Shown piece after piece: positions 40,381 to 48,634 of a DNA stretch of 64,000 nt. Each line of letters starts with the position of its first letter. Within the stretch, counting starts at the first letter, position 1. The DNA is taken from the NCBI GenBank assembly GCA_963773685.1, contig CAVZBY010000001.1, positions 1 through 64,000 of the forward strand, in the 5' to 3' direction. Below the pieces are notes generated by a model that saw nothing but the letters and a program-made list of their open reading frames with translations, was not told where the DNA came from and searched no databases. The translations under genes and the position numbers were made by a program. The DNA is from JALHVH01 sp963773685. Its GTDB lineage: Bacteria; Acidobacteriota; Aminicenantia; Aminicenantales; Saccharicenantaceae.

Positions 40381-42137
40381 TATTCGGAGCGCTTGTCGAG
40401 GGTCAGTCCGTGACCCGCCGGATAGAGCCCGGGCATGGAAACCGGGAGCTTTCCCCTGATGTCCATCTCGCCGAAGAGGGCCCGGGCGGCGATCTCCTGG
40501 GTCTGGGGGGTATTGCGATACAGGCAGAGATAAGCGGCGACATCCGGGAAGTGCCTCAGGAAATAGGGGCTTCCGAAGGAGATGACAATGACCGGGGCCC
40601 CTCCGGCCGCGACCCTTCTCACGAGCTCGACGTGTTTCGGGTCGAGGTCCACGGTCCCCTTCCAGGACCTCAGGGTCGAGAAAAGGGCGAAGACGACGAT
40701 ATCGGCCTTCGCCGCCTTGGCTTCCGCTTCTTCCAGGGCCTCCCTGCCGGTGTCGCCGTCGGCGAAGAACGCCTCGCATCCAGGGCTCCTCTTCATTATC
40801 GAGCTGACGAAAGACTGTCCGGCCCGATAATCTCCGAGGTCGCTGCTGAGCGAGAACACGACGATCCTTTTTCCGGAGCCCGCGAGGGGGAGGATCCCGC
40901 CCTCGTTCCGGACCAGGGTCGCCGCACCCTCGAAGACCTTCATCGCCTGGGCGATGTTCTCCTTCGTGCCGAGCCTGAGGGGCAGGGCGTCGACATCGAC
41001 CGTGCGGACCTTATGGAGGCCGAGCCTGGCCTTGGCCTCGAGGATGCGCCTGACCGATTCGTCCACCCGCGACATCGGCACGCGCCCGGAGCGGACCGCG
41101 TCGGCTATATAGGCGATGACCTTGACCGGCGTCGGGGGCATGAGGATGACGTCCGCCCCGGCCATGAGGGCCCTCAGCGAGGAGTCCTCCGGGGTGAACG
41201 CGTTGGTGACCCCGCCCATATCGAGCGCGTCGGTGACGATGAGCCCCTTGAACCCCATCTCCCCGCGCAGGAGCCCCGCCGTGATGGCCGGCGAGAGCGT
41301 CGCGGGCAGGTCAGGGGTCGATTCGAGGGCGGGAACGGCAAGATGGGCGGTCATGACGCTCTGGACGCCGGCATCGATGACCCTCCGGAACGGGAGGAGC
41401 TCGACCCTATCGAGCCGGGCCCGGTCGGCCGTTATGGTCGGGAGCTGGCGGTGGGAGTCCAGCGCCGTGTCGCCGTGGCCCGGGAAGTGCTTGGCCGTCG
41501 CCATCATCCCGTTCTCCTGGGCGCCTTTGACGAAGGCCGCGGCCATCCGGCCGACGTATTCCGGGTCCTCGCCGACCGAACGGGTGTTGATGATGGGGTT
41601 GTCCGGATTGACGTTGACGTCGACGACCGGAGCGTAATCCTGATGGATGCCGACGGCCCGGGCCTCGAGCGCCGTGATGCGCCCCATCGCGTAGGCCAGC
41701 GATTCCGAGCCGGCCGCGCCCAGCGACATCAGCGGAGGAAAGAGCGTCGCCCCGCCGATCTTGCTCCCCGTGCCGCTTTCGAGGTCCGCCGAGATGAGGA
41801 GGGGGACCTTGGCCAGCCGCTGGAGCCGGTTCAGGAGGATGGCGGCCTCGTAGGGCTCGCCCGCGGAGAGGATGATCCCGCCTATCCCGTGGTCGCGGAC
41901 GAGCGCCTCATATTCCTCGAGGGCGTCGCTGTCGGCGCTGAGGAACGCCGCCGGGAACCGGGGCGTGACGAGCTGGCCCACCTTCTCCTCGAGGGTCATC
42001 TTCTTCAGGGTCTTGGCAACCCAACCGGGATCCCCGGCCGAAAGGGCCGGCGCCATTGCGGGAGCGGGCGTGCGCGCACAGCTCACGCCCAGTACGACGA
42101 TCGCTACCGCAACGATGAAGAACAGGTTCCTTTTCAT
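40380..42137 (-). CDS. Lipoprotein glycoside hydrolase family 3, beta-N-acetylhexosaminidase-like
   Basis: A 585-residue protein with lipobox VVLGVSC (Cys at about 20). The GH3 barrel carries the NagZ-type loop KHFPGHGDTALDSH, whose Asp-His dyad marks N-acetylglucosaminidases, and the nucleophile Asp in IVTDALDMGG. A second alpha/beta sandwich domain (about 390-560) is present, making it longer than cytoplasmic NagZ (about 340) and similar to secreted bacterial NagA-type enzymes. It should release GlcNAc from peptidoglycan or chitin fragments at the cell surface or periplasm. Its TAG stop (40382-40380) coincides with the edge of the inverted-repeat element, so the reading frame may have been trimmed by that insertion. 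Confidence 0.9.
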   Translation of the reverse strand: MKRNLFFIVAVAIVVLGVSCARTPAPAMAPALSAGDPGWVAKTLKKMTLEEKVGQLVTPRFPAAFLSADSDALEEYEALVRDHGIGGIILSAGEPYEAAILLNRLQRLAKVPLLISADLESGTGSKIGGATLFPPLMSLGAAGSESLAYAMGRITALEARAVGIHQDYAPVVDVNVNPDNPIINTRSVGEDPEYVGRMAAAFVKGAQENGMMATAKHFPGHGDTALDSHRQLPTITADRARLDRVELLPFRRVIDAGVQSVMTAHLAVPALESTPDLPATLSPAITAGLLRGEMGFKGLIVTDALDMGGVTNAFTPEDSSLRALMAGADVILMPPTPVKVIAYIADAVRSGRVPMSRVDESVRRILEAKARLGLHKVRTVDVDALPLRLGTKENIAQAMKVFEGAATLVRNEGGILPLAGSGKRIVVFSLSSDLGDYRAGQSFVSSIMKRSPGCEAFFADGDTGREALEEAEAKAAKADIVVFALFSTLRSWKGTVDLDPKHVELVRRVAAGGAPVIVISFGSPYFLRHFPDVAAYLCLYRNTPQTQEIAARALFGEMDIRGKLPVSMPGLYPAGHGLTLDKRSE

Positions 42138-42300
42138 GGCCGCTTACTCCTTCCCGCGAATAACCTTGGGGTTCCCGGCCCGCTCGCCTCGCCTTCAAGA
42201 CGCAGGCGTAAGCCACCGGCTGTAAGTCCCGTCTCGCCTCTTAAATATATTCTTTGTCGATCCTCTCGTCTCGCCTTTCTCGCTGTCCCCGCTCGTCTCG

Positions 42301-43626
42301 CTATTCTATGATGTACCTCACGATGAACAGCGCCGCGAACACATAGACCAGCCAATGGACGCACCTCCCCTTCCCCGTGACCAGCTTGAGCAGGGCGTAG
42401 GCGATGAACCCGAACGAGATGCCTTCCGTGATGCTCAGGGTCAGGGGCATGATGACGATGCTCAGAAAGGCCGGGATGGCTTCGGTCAGGTCCTCCCAGT
42501 CGATCCGGGTCACGCACCGCATCATCATATAGCCGACAAGGATGAGCGGCGGCGCGATGACCGGATGGAGCGTCGCGCCGTTGAAGACGTAATCGCCGCT
42601 GATCATCCGGGCCAGCGGGCTGAAGAAGAGGGCGACGAGGAAGAGGGCCGCGGTCATGACGTTGGCCAGCCCCGTCCGCGCGCCCTGGGCGATGCCGGTG
42701 ACGCTCTCGATGTAGCTCGAGACCGTGGACGTCCCGAGGAGGACGCCGCCGACCGTCCCGACCGCGTCCGCCATCATGGCCTTGTCGGCCCGGGGCAGTT
42801 TCCCCTGCCTGAGAAAGCCCCCGGAGCTGCCGACCCCGATGAGGGTCCCCACGGCGTCGAACACATCCAGGAAGAAGAAGATGAAGACGACCGATAGCAG
42901 GCCGGAACGGAACGCCCCGGCGATATCGAGCTTGAGGAAGGTGGGGGCGAGGCTCGGGACCGGAGCGACGAGGCCGTGATACGTGACCACGCCGAGCGGG
43001 AGGCCGGCCAGGGCCGTGCCCAGGATGCCGATCAGGATGGCCCCCGGGACCTTTCGCGCCATCAGGACGGCCGTCAGGGCCAGGCCGAAGAGGACGAGGA
43101 GGGCGGGCTTGCTTCCGAGGTCGCCCAGGCCCACGAGAACTCCGGGCGTGTCGACGACGATCCCGCCGTACTGGAGCCCGATGAGGGCGATGAGGAGGCC
43201 GATGCCGACGGCGATCCCGAACTTGAGGGCCATGGGCACGGCTTCGACCACGGTTCCCCAGACGCCGAAAAGGGCCAGGACGATGAAGACGCACCCGGAG
43301 ATGAAGTTGGCGCCGAGGGCGGCCTGCCAGGTGAAGCCCATCGTCCCGCAGACGATGACCGCGAAGAAGATGTTGTGCCCCATGGCCGGGGCCTGGGCGA
43401 TGGGATACCGGGCCAGGAGGCCCGTGAGGAGGGTGGCGAGGGCGGCGGCCAGGCAGGTGGCGACCATGACCGCGCCCCTGTCCATCCCCGCAAGCGACAG
43501 CACGGCCGGCTGGACGAAGATGATATAGGACATGGTCATGAAGGTGGTGGCGCCGCCCAGGAGCTCGTTCCGGACCGTGGTCCCGTTCTCGGCGAGCCGG
43601 AAACGGCGCTCGAGCCAATCCTTCAT
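42301..43626 (-). CDS. Purine permease, AzgA/PbuG (NCS2-type) family
   Basis: A 441-residue protein with about 12-14 membrane segments. It starts MKDWLERRFRLAENGTTVRNE, typical of AzgA-like hypoxanthine/adenine/guanine transporters, followed by GATTFMTMSYIIFVQP and QAPAMGHNIFFA. The family imports purine bases by proton symport. It lies 19 bp after apt on the same strand, so uptake and salvage of adenine are in one operon. Confidence 0.92.
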   Translation of the reverse strand: MKDWLERRFRLAENGTTVRNELLGGATTFMTMSYIIFVQPAVLSLAGMDRGAVMVATCLAAALATLLTGLLARYPIAQAPAMGHNIFFAVIVCGTMGFTWQAALGANFISGCVFIVLALFGVWGTVVEAVPMALKFGIAVGIGLLIALIGLQYGGIVVDTPGVLVGLGDLGSKPALLVLFGLALTAVLMARKVPGAILIGILGTALAGLPLGVVTYHGLVAPVPSLAPTFLKLDIAGAFRSGLLSVVFIFFFLDVFDAVGTLIGVGSSGGFLRQGKLPRADKAMMADAVGTVGGVLLGTSTVSSYIESVTGIAQGARTGLANVMTAALFLVALFFSPLARMISGDYVFNGATLHPVIAPPLILVGYMMMRCVTRIDWEDLTEAIPAFLSIVIMPLTLSITEGISFGFIAYALLKLVTGKGRCVHWLVYVFAALFIVRYIIE

Positions 43627-43645
43627 GCGTCCTCCGGAAGCCCGT

Positions 43646-44176
43646 TCAGTAACGGACGAGGCTCATGACCTCGACCTCGGGGTGGGCCTTCCTGATGTTC
43701 GCCTCCCCGTGGAGGAACGACAGCTCGACGACCGCAGCGAACCCGGCGACCGTTCCCCCGAGCTGCTGGACGAGATCGATCGAGCTGATGGAGGAGGAGC
43801 CCGTCGCGATAAGGTCGTCGATGATGAGGACCCTCTGCTTCGGCGCGACGGCGTCGGTGTGCATCTCGAAATGCTCGACCGCGTACTCGTTGGGGGCCAG
43901 GACGCAGACGGCCTTGCGCGGCAGCTTTCCCTTCTTCCGGATGACGGTCACGCCCAGACGGAGCTCCCGGGCGACGGCGGCCGCGAACAGGAAGCCGCGC
44001 GATTCGATGCCGGCGATGACGTCGGGCCTCCGGGCCATGGCCCAGGCGGCCAGCTCGTCGACGGCCTGGTTGAAGGCCTCGGCATCCTGGATGAGGGGCG
44101 TCAGGTCCTTGAAGACGATCCCCGGCTTGGGGAAGTCCGGGACGTCGCAGATCCTTGTCTTGAGGTCGATGGCCAT
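43646..44176 (-). CDS. apt: Adenine phosphoribosyltransferase
   Basis: A 176-residue enzyme of the usual length. FPKPGIVFKDLTPLI near the N-terminus and the PRPP-binding loop RVLIIDDLIATGSSS are diagnostic, and IESRGFLFAAAVA is conserved in Apt. It converts adenine and PRPP to AMP in the cytoplasm. First gene of the purine salvage operon with the AzgA-like permease. Confidence 0.96.
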   Translation of the reverse strand: MAIDLKTRICDVPDFPKPGIVFKDLTPLIQDAEAFNQAVDELAAWAMARRPDVIAGIESRGFLFAAAVARELRLGVTVIRKKGKLPRKAVCVLAPNEYAVEHFEMHTDAVAPKQRVLIIDDLIATGSSSISSIDLVQQLGGTVAGFAAVVELSFLHGEANIRKAHPEVEVMSLVRY

Positions 44177-44208
44177 GCGGTCTGTCCTTTCAGAGGAAAA
44201 TCGCCCTC

Positions 44209-44237
44209 ATTTAAAGGCAAACGGAAGCCAAAGTCAA
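44209..44237 (-). promoter_or_regulatory. Promoter of apt-permease operon
   Basis: Minus strand TTGACT (44237-44232), 17 nt, TTAAAT (44214-44209), about 33 bp before the apt start. Confidence 0.6.
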
Positions 44238-44271
44238 ATACGCGGTCCGCCGCCGATGATGCCTTCGACTT

Positions 44272-44292
44272 CCCCCCTTTTCCAAAGGGGGG
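44272..44292. terminator. Hairpin between divergent apt and thiE promoters
   Basis: CCCCCCTTT (44272-44280) and AAAGGGGGG (44284-44292) form a perfect 9-bp stem with a 3-nt loop. As both genes are transcribed away from it, it may insulate the promoters or be a repeat remnant. Confidence 0.4.
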
Positions 44293-44341
44293 GTATTCTG
44301 GGCTGCGGCTACAGGCGTACTTCGCTGCGGCGAGAACTCGC

Positions 44342-44370
44342 TTGGCACGTCCTCCCCGCGGCCCTATAAT
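44342..44370 (+). promoter_or_regulatory. Promoter of thiE, predicting a leaderless mRNA
   Basis: TTGGCA (44342-44347), 17 nt, TATAAT (44365-44370). Only seven bases separate the -10 from the thiE ATG at 44378, and no Shine-Dalgarno is present. Confidence 0.65.
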
Positions 44371-44377
44371 GGGTCCG

Positions 44378-45019
44378 ATGAGCGCGAAAAGACCTTCGGG
44401 GATCGACCTGTCCCTCTATCTCGTCGCGGATGTCGACTTCGCGGCGGGCCGGGACCTCGTCGTTCTTGTCCGCGAGGCCGTCCGGGGAGGCGTGACGGCC
44501 GTCCAACTCCGGGCCAAAGGACTGGGAACACGCGAGTTCTTGAAACTGGCGATCCGGATGGCCGACGTCCTCAAAGGTCGTTCCATACCTTTCATCATCA
44601 ATGACCGGGTCGATATCGCGCTAGCTTGCAGAGCGGACGGCGTTCACCTTGGACAGGACGATATGCCCGCGGACAAGGCCAGGGAATTGCTCGGACGATC
44701 GAAGATCATCGGCATTTCGGTGAACACCATGAAAGAGGCCAGGGCCGCCGGGCGCCTCGGGGCCGATTACCTCGGACTGGGGCCCGTGTACGAGACGTCC
44801 ACCAAGGACACCGGGCTTCCGGCCGTCGGGCCCGCGGGAGTCGTGCGGATGCAGGAGCGGATCGGCATCCCGATCATCGCCATCGGCGGGATCAATATGG
44901 GCAACGCCGCCGGCATCATGAGATCCGGAGCGGCCGGGATCGCCGTCGTCTCGGCCATCCTCGGCGCCCCGGATGCGCGCCAAGCGGCGGCGGACCTCAA
45001 GAAAGTCCTATCCATCTAG
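44378..45019 (+). CDS. thiE: Thiamine-phosphate synthase
   Basis: A 213-residue TIM-barrel enzyme. Landmarks: TAVQLRAKG, FIINDRVDIALACRADGVHLGQDD, IGISVNTMKEA, LGLGPVYETSTK and IPIIAIGGI. It joins HMP pyrophosphate and thiazole phosphate to thiamine monophosphate. ATG 44378 is chosen from protein length and the promoter; the frame stays open further upstream without homology. It is a lone thi gene here, convergent with tsaE. Confidence 0.93.
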   Translation: MSAKRPSGIDLSLYLVADVDFAAGRDLVVLVREAVRGGVTAVQLRAKGLGTREFLKLAIRMADVLKGRSIPFIINDRVDIALACRADGVHLGQDDMPADKARELLGRSKIIGISVNTMKEARAAGRLGADYLGLGPVYETSTKDTGLPAVGPAGVVRMQERIGIPIIAIGGINMGNAAGIMRSGAAGIAVVSAILGAPDARQAAADLKKVLSI

Positions 45020-45096
45020 ATCAAACGCCCGCCTTCCGGCGGCGCGGAAGGATGTCCCCGAGTCCTTCGAAGGCGATCCTCTAAAGCACGCTTGGA

Positions 45097-45567
45097 CTAG
45101 GAATCGGGTGACAAGGGCCAGCGGATGGTGATCGTCCGCGTCTCATCGGGGCCGGATTCGATGGCGACGCGGATGCCGTCGACGGGGAACGGAAGCCTTT
45201 CGGCCCATTCGACGATGACGACCCCCTCGCCCAGATATTCCTCCCAGCCCAGGTCCCGGATCTCGGAGTCCTTTTCCAGCCGGTACAGGTCGATATGAAA
45301 GACCGGGACCCGGCCCCTGTAGATGTTGACGAGCGTATAGGACGGACTGCATACCTTGCCGGCATCCTCGACGCCGAGCCCGGCGGCCAAGCCTTTGGCG
45401 AACACGGTCTTGCCGGCGCCAAGCTCCCCGGAAAGAAGCACGACCTCCGTGCCCTTGAACCCCGAAGCCAGCTCCTCGGCGACCCGGAGGGTTTGCGCCT
45501 CGGACCGGGTGACCACGCGGCCGAAGGGTCCCCCCTCGCGGTTCTTCTGTTTCGGGGACGCCGTCAT
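45097..45567 (-). CDS. tsaE: tRNA threonylcarbamoyladenosine biosynthesis ATPase TsaE
   Basis: A 156-residue P-loop protein: SGELGAGKTVFAKGLA (Walker A), CSPSYTLVNIY, HIDLYRLE and GEGVVIVEWAERL are the TsaE signature set. It supports the TsaB/TsaD complex in making t6A on tRNA. Its ATG overlaps the nnrD stop (ATGA), giving translational coupling; the nnrD-tsaE pair is common in bacteria. Confidence 0.95.
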   Translation of the reverse strand: MTASPKQKNREGGPFGRVVTRSEAQTLRVAEELASGFKGTEVVLLSGELGAGKTVFAKGLAAGLGVEDAGKVCSPSYTLVNIYRGRVPVFHIDLYRLEKDSEIRDLGWEEYLGEGVVIVEWAERLPFPVDGIRVAIESGPDETRTITIRWPLSPDS

Positions 45568-47120
45568 CTCTCCCCCAGCTCCTTCAGGGCCTTCGGCAGG
45601 AACCGGATGATATCCCCGGCTGTCAGCGCCTTTTCGCCGAGCGCATCGGCTCCCATGTCTCCCGCCAGCCCATGAGCGTATACGGCCGATATCGTCGCGG
45701 CCGCAATATCCCGCTCCTGGGCGAGCTCCGAGGCGATCATTCCGCCAAGGACGTCCCCCGATCCTCCGGTGGCCATTCCGGGATTCCCCGTCGAATTGAC
45801 ATGGATGCCGCCATCAGGGCAGGCCACGATCGTCCGGTGGCCCTTGAGGACAAGATGGACCTTATGGCTCGCCGCGAAGGAGGCCGAGGTCCCGATCCTG
45901 TCGTCGAGGATCGCTTCCGTCGCCAGCCCCGTGAGCCTCGCGAATTCGCCCGGATGCGGCGTCAGGATCGCCGGGGCCCTCAGGGAGACCAGGACGTCGG
46001 GCTTCGACGCGACGATGTTCAGGGCGTCGGCATCGATGACCATCGGAACCCGGACGCGGGGCAGGAGGGCGAGCACGAACCGGGAGGTCTCGGGATCCGT
46101 CGAGATCCCCGGGCCCAGCAGGAGAGCGTCCTTCCCTTTGAGAAGCTCGAGGACTCGCGATACGGCTCCGAACCCGATCGTCCCCCTCGAGGTTTCGGCG
46201 AGGGGCTCGGTCATCAGCTCATCCATCGAGCGGGCGATCATCGGCAGACAGCTCGCCGGCGTCGCCACCGTGACCAGCCCGGCTCCCATCTTCAGGGCGG
46301 CTTTCGCGGCCAGGGACGCGGCGCCCGTTTTTCCCCGGGACCCGGCGACGACGAGCACGTGGCCGTACGTGCCCTTATGGGTGTCCGAAAGCCGCGCCGC
46401 GAACAGGGGGAGGACGTCCGGCCGTTCGATCAGCTCGACCTTGAGGCCGGGATCGTCGAACAGGGCGGGCGGGATGCCGATCGGCGCCACGAAGAGCCGG
46501 CCGACGAGGCCTTCGGCGGGCGGAAGGACGTGGGCGATCTTGGGCGCGGCCAGTGTGACGGTCAGGTCCGCCCGCACGGCCGGGCCGATGATGTTCGCGG
46601 TATCGGACGAGAGGCCGGAAGGGATGTCCACGGCTGCCTTGAAGCCCGGCGCCGCGTTGATGTCCTCTATGACCCGGGCCTGAAGCCCCTCGGCGGGCTT
46701 CGTCAGGCCGGTCCCGAAGACCGCATCGACGATGAGGTCGGCCGACGCGAGGGCTTTCCGGAACCGTTTCCATACCTCCGTCGAGACGATCTCGGCGATG
46801 GGGATCCCCATCTTCGAGGCGATGTCCAGGTTGACGGCGGCGTCGCCTTTGACCTCGTCCTTTGCCGCCAGAAGGAGGACGGAAGGACGGAGCCCCATGT
46901 TGTGGAGATGTCTCGCGACGACGAAACCATCCCCGCCGTTGTTCCCCTTTCCGGCGACGATGACGACGTCCGCTTCCGCGTCGAGCCCCTCGACGGCGCT
47001 CACAAGGACCTCGACGACCCGGATCCCGGCGTTCTCCATCAGGACCGTGCCGGGAATGCCGAGCCCCGCGATGGCCTTGCGATCGATCTCCTTCATCTGG
47101 GCCGAGGTCAGGATCTTCAT
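45564..47120 (-). CDS. nnrD: Bifunctional NAD(P)HX epimerase / dehydratase
   Basis: A 518-residue fusion. Residues about 1-215 are the YjeF_N epimerase domain (GKGNNGGDGFVVARHL). Residues about 235-500 are the ribokinase-like dehydratase (VVAGSRGKTGAASLAAKAALKM split; GPGIS; LTPHPGEFARL; NPGMATGGSGDVLGG). Start 47120 (MKILTS) has GGAGGAGG upstream. It repairs hydrated NADH/NADPH. Translationally coupled to tsaE. Confidence 0.94.
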   Translation of the reverse strand: MKILTSAQMKEIDRKAIAGLGIPGTVLMENAGIRVVEVLVSAVEGLDAEADVVIVAGKGNNGGDGFVVARHLHNMGLRPSVLLLAAKDEVKGDAAVNLDIASKMGIPIAEIVSTEVWKRFRKALASADLIVDAVFGTGLTKPAEGLQARVIEDINAAPGFKAAVDIPSGLSSDTANIIGPAVRADLTVTLAAPKIAHVLPPAEGLVGRLFVAPIGIPPALFDDPGLKVELIERPDVLPLFAARLSDTHKGTYGHVLVVAGSRGKTGAASLAAKAALKMGAGLVTVATPASCLPMIARSMDELMTEPLAETSRGTIGFGAVSRVLELLKGKDALLLGPGISTDPETSRFVLALLPRVRVPMVIDADALNIVASKPDVLVSLRAPAILTPHPGEFARLTGLATEAILDDRIGTSASFAASHKVHLVLKGHRTIVACPDGGIHVNSTGNPGMATGGSGDVLGGMIASELAQERDIAAATISAVYAHGLAGDMGADALGEKALTAGDIIRFLPKALKELGER

Positions 47121-47227
47121 GGGCTCCCCTCCTCCGGCATTGTAAACCAAAGCGGCCCGCTCCTCAACGGCGGCATATTGCGGGAACCCGGCCGGCATGA
47201 TATTTTGGACGGAAGCAGGACAACCGC

Positions 47228-48556
47228 TTGAAGAGCCCCGCCCGTCCCCTCGCCACCCGCACCATCCTTCGCTATTGGCTTCCGCTCGAGGCGACGTGGC
47301 TGATGATGGCGGCCGAGGGCCCTTTCCTGGCGGCCCTCATCGCCCGTCTGGCCGACCCGAAGGCCAACCTCGCCGCCTATGGCGTCATCACCTCGCTCGC
47401 CTGGATCATCGAGTCCCCCATCATGATGCTCCTGTCGGCTTCGAACTCTCTCGTCAGGGACGGCATCGCCTACAGGAAGTTCCGGCGGTTCGCCATGGCC
47501 ATGAATGCCGCGGTCACGGGCGTCATGCTCGTCCTCCTGGCGCCGCCGGTCTTTTCCTTCGTGGCCCGCGGCGTCATCGGCCTCCCTGCCGATGTGGCCG
47601 GTGTCTCGGCCCGGGCGATGATCTTCCTCATCCTCTGGCCGGGATCGATCGGATACCGCCGGTTCTATCAGGGAATCCTGATCCGGCGGGGACGGCCGCG
47701 CGCCGTCACGGCCGGGACTATCATCCGGCTCTCAACGATGGCCGCCGTCGGCGCCGCCTTCGGCCTCGCCGGCCGGATGGAGGGAGCGAGCGTCGGGGCC
47801 GCGGCTCTCGGGGCGGGAGTCCTCGCCGAGGCGGCCGCCAGCCGGTTCATGGCCCGGCGCTCGGTCCGGGAACTCAAGGCCATGCCGGAGGCCGATTGCG
47901 GATTCGGCCGCGACCTGAGCCGGTCCGAGATCGGCAGGTTCTGCTTCCCCCTCAGCCTGACCTCCTTCCTGGCCCTGGCCATCAACCCCATGACCACGTT
48001 CTTCCTCGGTCGGAGCCGGTTCCCGCTCGAATCGCTGGCCGTGCTTCCCGTCATCTCCTCCCTGGCCTTTCTCTTCAGGACGGCCGGCATAGCCTGCCAG
48101 GAGGTCTCGATCGCCCTGCTCGGCGACCGCGGAGAAGAATACCGGGCCCTCCGGGCGTTCGTCGAAAAGGTCGGCCTGCTGGCCTCGGCGGGCATGGCCC
48201 TCGTCCTGTTCACTCCGCTCGCAGGCGCCTACCTCGAGGGCCTTTCGGGACTCTCCGCGGATATGGCCCGTTTCGCCCTGTGGCCGGCCCGCATCATGGT
48301 CGCGCTTCCGTTCCTCGAGGCCCTGACCGCGTTCCAGCGGGGCTTCCTCGTCCGCGCCCGCAAGACCTGGCCGGTGGTCAAGAGCGTGGCCGTTCAGATC
48401 CTGATCGTTCTGACGATCCTCTGGGCTACCGTATTCCCGTTCCGGCTCATCGGCGCCCTGGCCGCGGGCGTCGCCCTCGTCGCGGGCGCGGCCGCCACCG
48501 CGGCCGTCCTGGCCCTTCACTCCCGCCGCGTCCGCGCATCCCGTCCTGACGCCTGA
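47228..48556 (+). CDS. MOP-superfamily exporter, ANKH/MATE-like
   Basis: A 442-residue protein with about 12 membrane segments and a TTG start. Stretches such as WLPLEATWLMMAAEGPFL and GSIGYRRFYQGILIRRGRPR resemble bacterial relatives of the progressive ankylosis (ANKH) branch of the MOP (MATE) superfamily more than classical NorM drug exporters. Substrate unknown; pyrophosphate or organic anions in animal ANKH. Divergent from nnrD with about 107 bp between. Confidence 0.75.
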   Translation: MKSPARPLATRTILRYWLPLEATWLMMAAEGPFLAALIARLADPKANLAAYGVITSLAWIIESPIMMLLSASNSLVRDGIAYRKFRRFAMAMNAAVTGVMLVLLAPPVFSFVARGVIGLPADVAGVSARAMIFLILWPGSIGYRRFYQGILIRRGRPRAVTAGTIIRLSTMAAVGAAFGLAGRMEGASVGAAALGAGVLAEAAASRFMARRSVRELKAMPEADCGFGRDLSRSEIGRFCFPLSLTSFLALAINPMTTFFLGRSRFPLESLAVLPVISSLAFLFRTAGIACQEVSIALLGDRGEEYRALRAFVEKVGLLASAGMALVLFTPLAGAYLEGLSGLSADMARFALWPARIMVALPFLEALTAFQRGFLVRARKTWPVVKSVAVQILIVLTILWATVFPFRLIGALAAGVALVAGAAATAAVLALHSRRVRASRPDA

Positions 48557-48570
48557 AACCCGGGAAGGGG

Positions 48571-48599
48571 TTGACTGCCGTCCGAGACCGGGATTATCA
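48571..48599 (+). promoter_or_regulatory. Promoter of the class III aminotransferase
   Basis: TTGACT (48571-48576), 17 nt, TTATCA (48594-48599), 35 bp before ATG 48635 with GAGG-like ribosome site. Confidence 0.6.
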
Positions 48600-48634
48600 T
48601 CTCTGCATATTAACCCGATACGAGGAGCGTCTTC

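Noticed and set aside
44272..44292. A rho-independent terminator for apt or thiE
   Set aside because: Both genes are transcribed away from this hairpin, so it cannot end either transcript; it is listed only as a hairpin of uncertain role.
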